Shown: positions 6,263 to 14,313, counted from the stretch's first letter. The stretch is 33,752 nt of DNA from Pseudomonas uvaldensis (GCF_021271205.1 NZ_JAIWKS010000020.1:1-33752), one strand, 5' to 3'. A program made the numbers and translations. Notes: generated by a model not told the origin, from the letters alone.

Positions 6263-7426
6263 ATGAACAACCGTACAACTCTGATCGTCACGTGTACCAC
6301 CGTGTTCCTGGCCCAACTGGGCATGAGCATCTACTTGCCGGCCTTGCCTGACATTGCCAAAGACCTTGGGGCCGATGCCTCCCGGGTCTCCTGGGGGTTG
6401 TCGGTGTACCTGATCGGCATGGCGCTGCCCATGCTGGCATGGGGCGGCCTCAGCCAGACGCTGGGTCGCAAGCCGATCTTACTGGCGGCATTGGGGTTGT
6501 ACGGCCTGGGCAACCTGGCCTTGCCCCTGGGCACTACAGCGGAAGCGTTCCTGGCATTCAGGTTGATCCAGGGCATCGGTGCCAGCGGCATTTCGGTGAT
6601 GGCGCGGGTTTTGATCCGTGACAGTTTCAGCGGCGACCTGCTGGCCAAGGCCTTGTCCTGGATCTCGATTGCCTTTGTGATTGCCCTCGGTATCGGGCAA
6701 TACCTGGGCTCGCTGATCCAGGCCGCTTTCGGCTGGGAGGCAATCTTCTACGGGCTGGGGGTGGTCAGCCTGGCGATGGCGGCCGCCGTATCCCGGGCCG
6801 TGTTCCCGATATTGGCGCAAGCGCATAACGATCAATCGGCATGGCGGGCGTATGGACAGATTTTGAAACACCGTGGCTTTTTCCTGCCGGCCCTGGCGGG
6901 TGGGCTGGGTTACGGTGTGATCATTGCCTTCAATACCGCCGCGCCGTTGATCCTGCGTGACAGCTTTCACTGGTCGGCAATCGAGTACGGCCTGCTGGGC
7001 TGGCCCATCAGCGCGGCCTATCTGTTGGGTGCACTGGTGGTCAATGCCTGCGTACTGCGCATTGGCCAGCGACGACTGATGGGCTGGGGCATTGCCTTGG
7101 TGTTGGGCGGCAGCGCGACCATGCTGGCGAGCAGCCTCACCCTGAGCAGCGTTGCGTTGCTCTTCTGGCTACCGTACTGCTTTGCTGTATTGGGCCAGTC
7201 ACTGAATTACCCCATCAGCCTGTCCCTGGCCAATGATGGTTCCCCAGTACCGGGCGCCTATGCCATGGCGTTGAGTGGTTTTCTGCATCAGTTGATGGCA
7301 TCGGTGATCGGCGCCATGGCCAGTCTGTTGTTGAGTCAACAAGCCTGGCCGCTGGCGACCTTGTGCACGTTTCTGGCGATGGCGGCGCTGCTGTGCATGC
7401 GCAGCCTGCCGCCTCGGACCCTTTAG
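6263..7426 (+). CDS. MFS transporter, Bcr/CflA-like multidrug efflux family
   Basis: A 387-residue, almost entirely hydrophobic protein with about 12 membrane segments. The opening FLAQLGMSIYLPALPDIAKD is the typical TM1 region of Bcr/CflA drug exporters, and GGLSQTLGRKPILL is MFS motif A in the loop between TM2 and TM3. RLIQGIGASGISVMARVLIR matches TM4 of the same group, and GIGQYLGSLI sits where the antiporter motif C is expected. It begins 12 nt after the oxoamine synthase stop, so the two are almost surely one operon and it is the likely exporter of that enzyme's product. Its stop overlaps the stop of the convergent yiaY by 4 bp, with no room for a terminator between them. Confidence 0.88.
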   Translation: MNNRTTLIVTCTTVFLAQLGMSIYLPALPDIAKDLGADASRVSWGLSVYLIGMALPMLAWGGLSQTLGRKPILLAALGLYGLGNLALPLGTTAEAFLAFRLIQGIGASGISVMARVLIRDSFSGDLLAKALSWISIAFVIALGIGQYLGSLIQAAFGWEAIFYGLGVVSLAMAAAVSRAVFPILAQAHNDQSAWRAYGQILKHRGFFLPALAGGLGYGVIIAFNTAAPLILRDSFHWSAIEYGLLGWPISAAYLLGALVVNACVLRIGQRRLMGWGIALVLGGSATMLASSLTLSSVALLFWLPYCFAVLGQSLNYPISLSLANDGSPVPGAYAMALSGFLHQLMASVIGAMASLLLSQQAWPLATLCTFLAMAALLCMRSLPPRTL

Positions 7427-8571
7427 AACGCCGAGCGGAAGATCTCTTCGATCTGCCGCTGATCCGCTGCCCGCGGGTTGGTCAAGCCACAGGCGTCCTT
7501 CAGTGCGTTGGCGGCCAGCACCGGTACGTCGTTCAGACGCACACCCAACTCGCGCAGGCCGGCGGGAATATCCACGTCCAGAGCCAGATTCCGGATCGCC
7601 GCGATGGCGGCCTGGGCTCCCTCTTCCGCACTGCTGCCAAGCGAGTCAACGCCCATCGCACGCCCCACATCAGCCAGGCGATCGGCGCACACCGAGGCGT
7701 TGAAACTCTGTACGTGAGGCAACAGGACTGCGTTGCACACACCGTGGGGCAGATCATAGAAGCCCCCCAGTTGGTGGGCCATGGCATGCACGAAACCCAG
7801 CGAAGCGTTGTTGAAGGCCATCCCTGCAAGAAACTGCGCGTAGGCCATGTTTTCCCGCGCCGCCAGATCATGGCCATCACGCACGGCCAGGCGCAGGTTG
7901 TTGCTGATCAGGGTGACGGCTTTCAAGGCGCAGGCATCGGTGATCGGGTTGGCGGCGGTGGAGACATAAGCCTCGACCGCGTGGGTCAGCGCGTCCATAC
8001 CCGTGGCCGCGGTCAACCCCTTGGGCATCGCCACCATCAACGCAGGATCATTGACCGACATCAGTGGCGTCACGTTACGGTCGACAATCGCCATTTTCAC
8101 ATGACGTGCTTCGTCGGTGATGATGCAAAAGCGGGTCATCTCGCTGGCGGTGCCTGCGGTGGTGTTGATGGCAATCAGCGGCAATTGCGGCTTGATCGAC
8201 CGGTCGACGCCTTCGTAGTCACGGATCTGACCGCCGTTGGTGGCACACAAGGCGATGCCCTTGGCGCAGTCGTGGGGCGAACCGCCGCCGAGCGAGACAA
8301 CGAAATCACACTGGCTTTCCTTCAGCAGCCCCAACCCATGCTCGACGTTGGCAATGCTCGGGTTGGGTTTGGCGCCGTCGAAAATCACCGAGTCGACATC
8401 CTGGATAGCCAATAGCCCAGCCACTTTGTCGGCGATGCCGGCCTTGGCCAGTCCGGCATCGGTGACGATCAGCGCCCTGCGAAAGCCGTAATTGCGGATC
8501 GCGACCATAGCCTCGTCGAGGCAACCCAGCCCCATGATATTTACCGCTGGAATGAAGAAAGTGCTGCTCAT
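7423..8571 (-). CDS. yiaY: Iron-containing alcohol dehydrogenase, YiaY type
   Basis: A 382-residue group III (Fe-dependent) alcohol dehydrogenase. The NAD-binding signature SLGGGSPHDCAKGIAL, the INTTAGTASEMTRFCIITDE core and the metal-binding stretches GMDALTHAVEAYVS and FVHAMAHQLGGFYDLPHG (histidine ligands) are all intact. End-to-end similarity to E. coli YiaY (383 aa, annotated L-threonine dehydrogenase) is evident by eye; related Pseudomonas enzymes take part in short-chain alcohol oxidation. The start ATG 8571 has AGGAG about 10 nt upstream. It is convergent with, and overlaps by 4 bp, the MFS gene, so read-through antisense transcription is likely. True physiological substrate unknown. 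Confidence 0.92.
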   Translation of the reverse strand: MSSTFFIPAVNIMGLGCLDEAMVAIRNYGFRRALIVTDAGLAKAGIADKVAGLLAIQDVDSVIFDGAKPNPSIANVEHGLGLLKESQCDFVVSLGGGSPHDCAKGIALCATNGGQIRDYEGVDRSIKPQLPLIAINTTAGTASEMTRFCIITDEARHVKMAIVDRNVTPLMSVNDPALMVAMPKGLTAATGMDALTHAVEAYVSTAANPITDACALKAVTLISNNLRLAVRDGHDLAARENMAYAQFLAGMAFNNASLGFVHAMAHQLGGFYDLPHGVCNAVLLPHVQSFNASVCADRLADVGRAMGVDSLGSSAEEGAQAAIAAIRNLALDVDIPAGLRELGVRLNDVPVLAANALKDACGLTNPRAADQRQIEEIFRSAF

Positions 8572-8649
8572 CGGAACACGCTCCTGTTGAAGGCCGGGTT
8601 AGCCGGATCGGCGGGAGCTACAGGATTGACCGTACAGTCACGGCGTTCC

Positions 8650-8679
8650 TTGATCTGGCTCAAGAGTCCGTCGTGATAA
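8650..8679 (+). promoter_or_regulatory. Possible sigma70 promoter upstream of the DUF4917 gene
   Basis: TTGATC (8650-8655), an 18-bp spacer and TGATAA (8674-8679) lie about 45 bp before the start codon in the divergent yiaY/DUF4917 gap. Both boxes are imperfect; called by eye only. Confidence 0.3.
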
Positions 8680-8723
8680 AGTCGCGTCCTGCCTTTGCCA
8701 CGTTCTTTTGAGATGACTTTGCG

Positions 8724-9743
8724 ATGACCGACTTCCAGGAATTTGACGCCCGGCTCGAAGATTGGGCGGCCTTGCGCGCCGACACCGCCCTCAGCGGCCT
8801 GTTGGTGGGCAATGGTGCCAGCCGCGCCGTATGGGATGATTTCGGCTACGACTCGCTGTTTGAAAATGCCCGCACCGTCGAAGAAAAGCCCTTGAGCCCC
8901 TCGGAGCTGAGCGTGTTCGACGCGATGCAGACCCGTAGTTTCGAGCAGGTGCTCGGCGCGTTGAAAACCACCAGCCGGATCAACAAGGCTCTGGCGGTCA
9001 GTTCTGCCGCGCCGCGCAATCGCTACTACGCAATCAAGGAAGCCCTGATCAACACCGTGCATGCTGTCCACATTCCCTGGCGCCTGGTGCAACCATCGAC
9101 CCTGGCAAAGCTCAACCAGGAACTGGGGCGCTACCGCACGGTGTTCACCACCAACTACGACCTGCTCAATTATTGGGCGATCCAGCACGCGCCCGACACG
9201 GTGACCGACCTGTTCCGCGGCGCCGACCACAGTTTTGACTTGAGCCTGGTGGCCACGGACCAACCGCGCCTGCTGTACCTGCACGGCGGCCTGCACCTGG
9301 TGCGCAACCAGGATGGCACGGCCCGCAAGCTCACCTCCACCGAAGGCACGCTGCTGGGCAATTTCGCCATCAACAACACCCTCAAGACCCTCGACGACGT
9401 CCCATTGTTCGTGAATGAAGGCCCGACCGAGGACAAGCTCAAGACCATCCGCAGCTCCGACTACCTGTCGTTCTGCTATGACCAGTTGCTGCACCACGGC
9501 GATAACCTGTGCCTGTTCGGCCATGCCTTGGGCGAGCAGGACCGGCACATCGTCCAGGCCCTGCGCCAGGCGAACCCCGGAACCCTGGCGATTTCGATCT
9601 ATCCCCGCAGCCAGGCGTTCATCCAGCACCAGAAGCGGCACTACGCCAAACTGTTCCAGGGGTCGGAGATCGAATTGCGGTTCTTCGACGCCAAGAGCCA
9701 TCCGCTAGGGGATCCGAAGCTGTCGGTGCCGGTGGAGGTATAG
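8724..9743 (+). CDS. DUF4917 family protein with SIR2-like (NAD-binding) signature
   Basis: A 339-residue cytoplasmic protein that I assign to DUF4917. The order of motifs is that of SIR2-like domains. A Gly-rich LLVGNGAS sits at residues 26-33, TTNYD at 142-146, LHGGLHL at 186-192 and LCLFGHALGEQDRHI at 262-276. In SIR2-domain defence proteins the Asn of TTNYD and the His of the LHG motif are the NADase residues; here they would be Asn144 and His187. No transmembrane segment, TIR or other effector domain is visible, and no partner gene is adjacent: yiaY is divergent and yegP convergent. Whether it hydrolyses NAD or takes part in phage defence is inference from motifs. Start ATG 8724 has only a weak Shine-Dalgarno. 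Confidence 0.75.
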   Translation: MTDFQEFDARLEDWAALRADTALSGLLVGNGASRAVWDDFGYDSLFENARTVEEKPLSPSELSVFDAMQTRSFEQVLGALKTTSRINKALAVSSAAPRNRYYAIKEALINTVHAVHIPWRLVQPSTLAKLNQELGRYRTVFTTNYDLLNYWAIQHAPDTVTDLFRGADHSFDLSLVATDQPRLLYLHGGLHLVRNQDGTARKLTSTEGTLLGNFAINNTLKTLDDVPLFVNEGPTEDKLKTIRSSDYLSFCYDQLLHHGDNLCLFGHALGEQDRHIVQALRQANPGTLAISIYPRSQAFIQHQKRHYAKLFQGSEIELRFFDAKSHPLGDPKLSVPVEV

Positions 9744-9771
9744 CTTTACCTGTCGGAACAGGGCTGTGGGG

Positions 9772-10116
9772 TTACAACGCTGCCAGCGTCTTGTCCTTGA
9801 TGATCGTGGTCGGCCCGTTGGCCTTGACGCTGGCAATGCCCTTGTCTCGGGCCGCGTCCGATGAATAGGCTTCGCTGCTGCCGATCACCTCGTGGTTGGC
9901 GGCCTTGAGGTTGAAATATGGATGGCCATCCTTGGTGCTCTTGAGCTCATAGCGTTCGCTCAGCGGGCTGTTTTTCCGGACCGAGGCGATACCTGCGTCG
10001 ACGCCGCTGCGAGTGGCGTACAGCTCGCTGGTCAAAATCGTTTCGGCGTTGGCAGCCTTGAGCACGAACCGAAACTGGCCATGGCTGTTCTTACTGACTT
10101 CGTACCATCCAGACAT
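9772..10116 (-). CDS. yegP: YegP family protein (tandem DUF1508)
   Basis: A 114-residue protein made of two similar halves. The first runs WYEVSKNSHGQFRFVLKAAN to GIASVRKNSP, the second RYELKSTKDGHPYFNLKAAN to GIASVKANGP. This is the tandem DUF1508 (YegP) arrangement, about 50 residues per repeat, a small beta-rich cytoplasmic protein of unknown function common in proteobacteria. I start at ATG 10116 (MSGWYEVSKN), preceded by GGGGAG; the open frame extends upstream to 10170 but without support. A strong hairpin (10128-10153) lies just 5' of the ribosome-binding site. Confidence 0.88.
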   Translation of the reverse strand: MSGWYEVSKNSHGQFRFVLKAANAETILTSELYATRSGVDAGIASVRKNSPLSERYELKSTKDGHPYFNLKAANHEVIGSSEAYSSDAARDKGIASVKANGPTTIIKDKTLAAL

Positions 10117-10127
10117 GATTGCTCCCC

Positions 10128-10153
10128 TTTGGGCGGTCGATGGGCCGCCCAAA
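10128..10153 (-). terminator. Hairpin between the PfpI gene and yegP
   Basis: TTTGGGCGG and CCGCCCAAA form a perfect 9-bp stem around an 8-nt loop. On the minus strand it follows the PfpI-like gene and ends directly against the yegP ribosome-binding site. It lacks a T-tract, so it may be a weak terminator or a 5'-UTR structure affecting yegP translation. Confidence 0.4.
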
Positions 10154-10200
10154 CAGTAAAGACCCGCCACGCTTGTTCCGCCAGACGGGTTGCAAGGCTT

Positions 10201-10782
10201 CTACAGTGTGATGGCCGTGCCCAGCAGAGTCAGGAATCCCGCCAGCCAATTGGGATGGGCCGGCCAGGCCGGTGCGGTCGCCAGGTTACCTTGCACATGG
10301 CCTTCGGTGACTGGAATGTCGATATAGGTCCCGCCCGCCAGACGAACTTCCGGGGCACATGCCGGATATGCGCTGCACTCGCGCCCCTCCAGAATCCCCG
10401 CCGCCGCCAGCAATTGCGCACCGTGGCACACCGCGGCAATCGGCTTGCCGGCCAAGTCGAAATCACGCACCAGTTGCAGGACTTTTTCATTCAGGCGCAG
10501 GTATTCCGGCGCACGCCCGCCTGGGATCAGCAGCGCGTCGTAGTCGGAGGCCTCGACACCGGCAAAATCATGATTCAAGGCAAAAAGATGACCCGGTTTC
10601 TCACTGTAGGTCTGGTCGCCTTCGAAGTCGTGGATGGCCGTGCGTACGGTCTGGCCCGCGTTTTTTTCCGGACATACCGCGTGCACGGTGTGGCCGACCA
10701 TCTGCAGGGCCTGGAACGGCACCATCACTTCATAGTCTTCGACGAAATCGCCGACCAGCATGAGGATTTTCTTTGCAGCCAT
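10201..10782 (-). CDS. DJ-1/PfpI family protein
   Basis: A 193-residue single-domain DJ-1/PfpI protein. The N-terminal strand and acidic residue are seen in ILMLVGDFVEDYE (Glu15). The nucleophile elbow is AAVCHGAQLL with Cys119-His120, preceded by DALLIPGGRAPEYLR, the typical oxyanion-region glycines. The family includes proteases, chaperones, glyoxalases and deglycases; the exact activity cannot be assigned from sequence. Start ATG 10782 has AAGGAG 8 nt upstream. It is monocistronic, bounded by hairpins at 10857-10879 and 10128-10153. Confidence 0.9.
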   Translation of the reverse strand: MAAKKILMLVGDFVEDYEVMVPFQALQMVGHTVHAVCPEKNAGQTVRTAIHDFEGDQTYSEKPGHLFALNHDFAGVEASDYDALLIPGGRAPEYLRLNEKVLQLVRDFDLAGKPIAAVCHGAQLLAAAGILEGRECSAYPACAPEVRLAGGTYIDIPVTEGHVQGNLATAPAWPAHPNWLAGFLTLLGTAITL

Positions 10783-10856
10783 AGGGTGGGCTCCTTTTGA
10801 AATGCGTGAGGGGTGAACGCATTAAAGGTAGTCCGGTGTGTCGGTAGATGAGCGAT

Positions 10857-10879
10857 AACCCGTCACTACCTGACGGGTT
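10857..10879. terminator. 9-bp hairpin downstream of the methyltransferase gene
   Basis: AACCCGTCA-CTACC-TGACGGGTT is a perfect 9-bp stem with a 5-nt loop, about 50 bp beyond the stop of the minus-strand methyltransferase gene. No T-run follows, so it is a weak or non-canonical terminator. Confidence 0.4.
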
Positions 10880-10930
10880 GCACGCCAATGAACGCGATGC
10901 CTCCCTGTGGGAGCGATGGGGCTGTTGGGG

Positions 10931-12148
10931 TCAGGCGAGGTACCCGTCAGCCCGCAACAGCGTTTCCAGGCAGTGTTCGCTGATGTGGTAGAAGGCCTTC
11001 AATTCCTGAATTTTCGCCAGCAACTCGCTCGGTTCGATCGGCTCGGCGCGCTTGACCGCCAGGATCATCTTGTTCTTGTTGGTATGTTCCAGGGAGATGA
11101 ACTCGAACACCTTGGTGTCGTAACCACAGGCTTCCAGGAACAGTGCCCGCAGGCTGTCGGTGACCATTTCGGCCTGCTGGCCCAAGTGCAGGCCGTATTG
11201 CAGCATGGGCTTGAGCAACGCCGGACTCTGGATCTGCAAGCGAATCTGCTTGTGGCAGCACGGCGAGCACATGATGATCGAAGCGCCCGAGCGAATGCCC
11301 ATGTGGATCGCATAGTCGGTGGCAATGTCGCAAGCGTGCAGGGCGATCATCACATCCACTTCGCCCGGCGCCACACTGCGTACGTCGCCGTGCTGGAAGC
11401 TCAGGCCCGGATGTTCGAGTCGTGCGGCAGCCTCGTTACACAGCCTGACCATGTCCTCGCGCAGCTCGACACCGGTCACCACGCCTTCGGCCCGCAAGGT
11501 ATTGCGCAGGTAATCATGGATGGCGAACGTCAGGTAGCCCTTGCCCGAGCCGAAGTCCGACACCCGCACCGGCTTGTCCAGGGCCAGCGGCGAGGATGTC
11601 AGCGCGTGGCTGAAAACTTCGATGAACTTGTTGATCTGCTTCCATTTGCGCGACATCGCTGGAATCAGCTCATGCTTGTGGTTGGTCACTCCCAGGTCGG
11701 CCAGAAACGGCCGGCTCAGGTCGAGGAAGCGGTTTTTCTCGCGGTTGTGTTCCACCGAGGGCACTTCCCGCAACTGCTGGGGCTTGCTCTTGAACAGCGA
11801 AGGCTTGCCCTTTTTGCTGTATTCCAGTTGCGCCTCGTCGGTGACCGACAACAGATGCGCGTTCCTGAACGATGTCGGCAATAGCCCGGCGACGGTCGCC
11901 ACACCTTCGTCCAGCGGGAAATTCTTGGTGATATCGCGGGTTTTGTAGCGATAGACGAAGGACAGGCAAGGCTGATCCTTGACCGTCAGTTGCTTGATGA
12001 TCAGCCGTTGAAGGTCCGCTTCGTCACCGACGTACCTGGCCAGCACCAACTTGATGAAGGCGTTCTGCTCCAGGCTGGCTTGCAGCAACGCGATGAACTG
12101 GGCGTGGTGATCCGGCGCGGGACGGGCGGGCGTTGCGGTGACAGACAT
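10931..12148 (-). CDS. Class I SAM-dependent methyltransferase (Methyltransf_32-like)
   Basis: A 405-residue protein. The SAM-binding motif I is VRVSDFGSGKGYLTFAIHDY near residue 200, followed by GVVTGVELREDMV (motif II acidic residue). VDVMIALHACDIATDYAIHM and the conserved IIMCSPCCHKQIR are the signature of the Methyltransf_32 group, which contains tRNA- and protein-modifying relatives such as Trm13-like enzymes. The roughly 190-residue N-terminal region (KKGKPSLFKSKPQQLREVPS, then RFLDLSRPFLADLGVTNHKH) is family-specific and may bind the substrate. The substrate is unknown; an RNA target is the more likely guess. Single gene, convergent with nothing; an inverted repeat lies at 12211-12238 upstream. 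Confidence 0.82.
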   Translation of the reverse strand: MSVTATPARPAPDHHAQFIALLQASLEQNAFIKLVLARYVGDEADLQRLIIKQLTVKDQPCLSFVYRYKTRDITKNFPLDEGVATVAGLLPTSFRNAHLLSVTDEAQLEYSKKGKPSLFKSKPQQLREVPSVEHNREKNRFLDLSRPFLADLGVTNHKHELIPAMSRKWKQINKFIEVFSHALTSSPLALDKPVRVSDFGSGKGYLTFAIHDYLRNTLRAEGVVTGVELREDMVRLCNEAAARLEHPGLSFQHGDVRSVAPGEVDVMIALHACDIATDYAIHMGIRSGASIIMCSPCCHKQIRLQIQSPALLKPMLQYGLHLGQQAEMVTDSLRALFLEACGYDTKVFEFISLEHTNKNKMILAVKRAEPIEPSELLAKIQELKAFYHISEHCLETLLRADGYLA

Positions 12149-12210
12149 GGAAAAGCGGCCTCGGGGCGGGCGGATCGGGAATGGCGGGTATTTTAGGGGG
12201 GATGGGATGT

Positions 12211-12238
12211 CAGGGCACGAGGAATTTCCTGTGCCCTG
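12211..12238. terminator. Stable hairpin at the end of the lemA-TPM operon
   Basis: CAGGGCAC pairs with GTGCCCTG and, inside it, AGGAA pairs with TTCCT, leaving a one-base bulge. It lies 30 bp past the stop of the last TPM gene (minus strand). A T-rich run (ATTTT) is found only on the plus side; on the minus side the hairpin may still act as an end signal. Confidence 0.5.
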
Positions 12239-12267
12239 AGATTTTGCCTTGCTCCTGCAGAGATTTT

Positions 12268-12885
12268 CTAGCCCAGCACCACCAACCGGTTCGGCAGCTC
12301 ATTACGTTCGTGGGTTACCGGGACATGTTCCCGGAGCAATTTGCCACAGGCTTCGATGCACGTTACAAAGCCCTGCAACGTCTGCCCCTGGCGCACCTGC
12401 TCGGTGAACGCCTTGACGATGGCGTCCCAATTGCTATTGTCGAGGCGTTTGGAAATGCCCTCGTCCACCAGGATCTCCACATACCGCTCGGCCTCGCATA
12501 CAAAGATCAGCATGCCCGTGCTGCCCACGGTGTGGTGCAGGTTCTGTTCGAGAAACTGCCGGCGAGCCAGGTTGGAGGCGCGCCAGTGGCGGACCGACCG
12601 GGGAATCAGGTGCGTGGTGACCTTCGGAATACGAAACACCAGGCACAGCACGATGAAACTGGCCCATTGCACCAGCAGCAGGCTGTGCAAGGTCAACCAG
12701 CCCGAGACGTAATGCAGCACACCAGGCACCACCAAGGCCAGCAGGCTGGCCCACAGCAGTGGGATGTAGGCGTAGTCGTCGGCCCGTGCGGCGAGAACCG
12801 TGACCAGTTCGGCGTCGGTATCGCGCTCGACCCGGGCAATGGCCTCGGCGACCTTGCGTTGTTCGTGTTCAGTCAGTAATCCCAT
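12268..12885 (-). CDS. TPM domain membrane protein
   Basis: A 205-residue protein starting at ATG 12885 (MGLLTEHEQRKVAEAIARVE). It has a TPM (YgcG/DUF477-type) fold read from VERDTDAELVTVLAARADDY and the later GMLIFVCEAERYVEILVDEG and CGKLLREHVPV. Two hydrophobic segments (YIPLLWASLLALVVPGVLHY and LLLVQWASFIVLCLVF) interrupt the domain, so it is an inner-membrane protein. It is the last gene of a three-gene unit after LemA and a second TPM protein, separated from the latter by 28 bases. TPM proteins have been linked to phosphatase activity or photosystem repair in other organisms; in bacteria the role of the LemA/TPM pair is unknown. Confidence 0.85.
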   Translation of the reverse strand: MGLLTEHEQRKVAEAIARVERDTDAELVTVLAARADDYAYIPLLWASLLALVVPGVLHYVSGWLTLHSLLLVQWASFIVLCLVFRIPKVTTHLIPRSVRHWRASNLARRQFLEQNLHHTVGSTGMLIFVCEAERYVEILVDEGISKRLDNSNWDAIVKAFTEQVRQGQTLQGFVTCIEACGKLLREHVPVTHERNELPNRLVVLG

Positions 12886-12913
12886 GGTTAAAAGTGCCTG
12901 CTCATTATTATTG

Positions 12914-13705
12914 TCACCAGCTGCCCGACGAACCGCCGCCCCCGAAACTGCCTCCGCCGCCACTGAAGCCGCCGCCCCCGCCGCCAAAACCACCGCCCCC
13001 GCTGGAACCGCTTGATCCACCGCTTCCGGCAGGCAGGATACCCAACATCTGGCCCACCATGATGGTGATGATGAACAGCATCACCAGCAACACGAACAGC
13101 CAGGGATGACGCTGGACGAAATCGCCCTCCTCCTGTTCATTCCCACTGTATGCCGCAGCCGGCTCATCCAGCGGACTGCCTCCCAGCACTACCAGCATTG
13201 CAGCCACGCCGTCGCTGATGCCTTTGTTGAAGTTACCGGTCTTGAAGGCTGGCGTGATCACTTGGTTGATGATCACCGAACTCTGGGCGTCGGTCAGGCG
13301 GTCTTCCAGCCCGTAGCCTACTTCGATCCGCAGTTTACGGTCATCCCGGGCCACGATCAGTAGCGCGCCGTTGTTCTTGTCCTTCTGCCCGATGCCCCAA
13401 TGGCGACCCAGTTGGTAGCCGAAGTCTTCAATGCTGGCGCCTTGCAGGTTCGCCAGCGTGACCACGACCACCTGTTCACCGGTGGCCTGTTCATGGGCCT
13501 TGAGCTGCGCGTCCAGTTGCTGGCGCACCGACGGTTCCAGCAGTTGGGCGGTATCCACCACCCTCCCTGTGAGCGTCGGAAACTTCAGTTCGGCCTGGGC
13601 CGTGACTGCGAACAGGCAGAACAACAGCAAGCAGGTGCAGCTACGAGCGACAAGCCTCAAGTTGCAGGCAAATGCAGTGAGCAGTGCCTGTGGTAACGGC
13701 CTCAT
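12914..13705 (-). CDS. YgcG-type TPM domain protein with Gly-rich C-terminus
   Basis: A 263-residue protein with a signal peptide (long basic n-region, LLLFCLFAVTAQA, mature from ELKFPTL). The TPM domain spans about residues 40-190: LTGRVVDTAQLLEP, TGEQVVVVTLANL, GYQLGRHWGIGQKDKNNGAL and RIEVGYGLEDRLTDAQ. A transmembrane segment (LFVLLVMLFIITIMVGQML) follows, then a glycine/serine-only tail ending GGGGSSGSW. This is the classical YgcG layout. Its ATG shares one base with the lemA stop (TGATG), so translation is coupled to LemA. Probably displayed in the periplasm with the tail inside the cytoplasm or membrane interface; biochemical function not established. Confidence 0.9.
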   Translation of the reverse strand: MRPLPQALLTAFACNLRLVARSCTCLLLFCLFAVTAQAELKFPTLTGRVVDTAQLLEPSVRQQLDAQLKAHEQATGEQVVVVTLANLQGASIEDFGYQLGRHWGIGQKDKNNGALLIVARDDRKLRIEVGYGLEDRLTDAQSSVIINQVITPAFKTGNFNKGISDGVAAMLVVLGGSPLDEPAAAYSGNEQEEGDFVQRHPWLFVLLVMLFIITIMVGQMLGILPAGSGGSSGSSGGGGFGGGGGGFSGGGGSFGGGGSSGSW

Positions 13706-14313
13706 CAGAACTTCACTTCCGGGGCTTTTTCAGCGTTGGGACTGGTGGCCTCAAACGTCTCGCGAATCGGCAGGTCGCTGTACATCACGCTGTGCCACAG
13801 GCGGCCCGGGAAGGTGCGGATCTCGGTGTTGTACTTCTGCACCGCCAGGATGAAATCACGACGCGCCACGGCGATACGGTTCTCGGTGCCTTCGAGTTGC
13901 GATTGCAGGGCCAGGAAGTTCTGGTTTGCCTTGAGGTCCGGGTATCGCTCCGAGACCACCATCAAGCGGCTCAACGCACCGGTCAACTGATCCTGGGCCA
14001 GTTGGAACTGCTTGAGTTTCTCCGGGTTGTCCAGGGTGCTGGCATCGACCTGGATCGAGGTTGCCTTGGCCCGCGCCTCGATCACGGCGGTCAGGGTGTC
14101 CTGCTCATGCTGGGCATACCCCTTGACGGTTTCCACCAGATTGGGGATCAGGTCGGCACGGCGCTGGTACTGGTTCTGTACCTGGCCCCAGGCCGCCTTG
14201 GCCTGTTCGTCCAGGGTCGGGATGTTATTGATCCCGCAACCGGCCAGCAATGTGGTGAACAGCATCAAGGCCAGCATCTGCAGGCCGCTGCGGTAATTGA
14301 GTCTTGGATTCAT
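13705..14313 (-). CDS. lemA: LemA family lipoprotein
   Basis: A 202-residue LemA protein. It has a lipoprotein signal (LFTTLLAGC, Cys26) in place of the usual N-terminal membrane anchor. The family core follows: IPTLDEQAKAAWGQVQNQYQ, RRADLIPNLVETVKGYAQHE, then long helices (LTGALSRLMVVSERYPDLKA and ENRIAVARRDFILAVQKYN). The ribosome-binding site GGGAGAG precedes ATG 14313. LemA proteins are helical envelope proteins of unknown biochemical role, very often encoded beside YgcG/TPM proteins, as here. First gene of the operon lemA-TPM-TPM; divergent from bglX with about 250 bases between. Confidence 0.93.
   Translation of the reverse strand: MNPRLNYRSGLQMLALMLFTTLLAGCGINNIPTLDEQAKAAWGQVQNQYQRRADLIPNLVETVKGYAQHEQDTLTAVIEARAKATSIQVDASTLDNPEKLKQFQLAQDQLTGALSRLMVVSERYPDLKANQNFLALQSQLEGTENRIAVARRDFILAVQKYNTEIRTFPGRLWHSVMYSDLPIRETFEATSPNAEKAPEVKF

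Noticed and set aside
12894..13109. Proline-rich plus-strand frame (PPPPLKPPP pattern)
   Set aside because: It is the complement of the Gly-rich tail of the YgcG-type protein.
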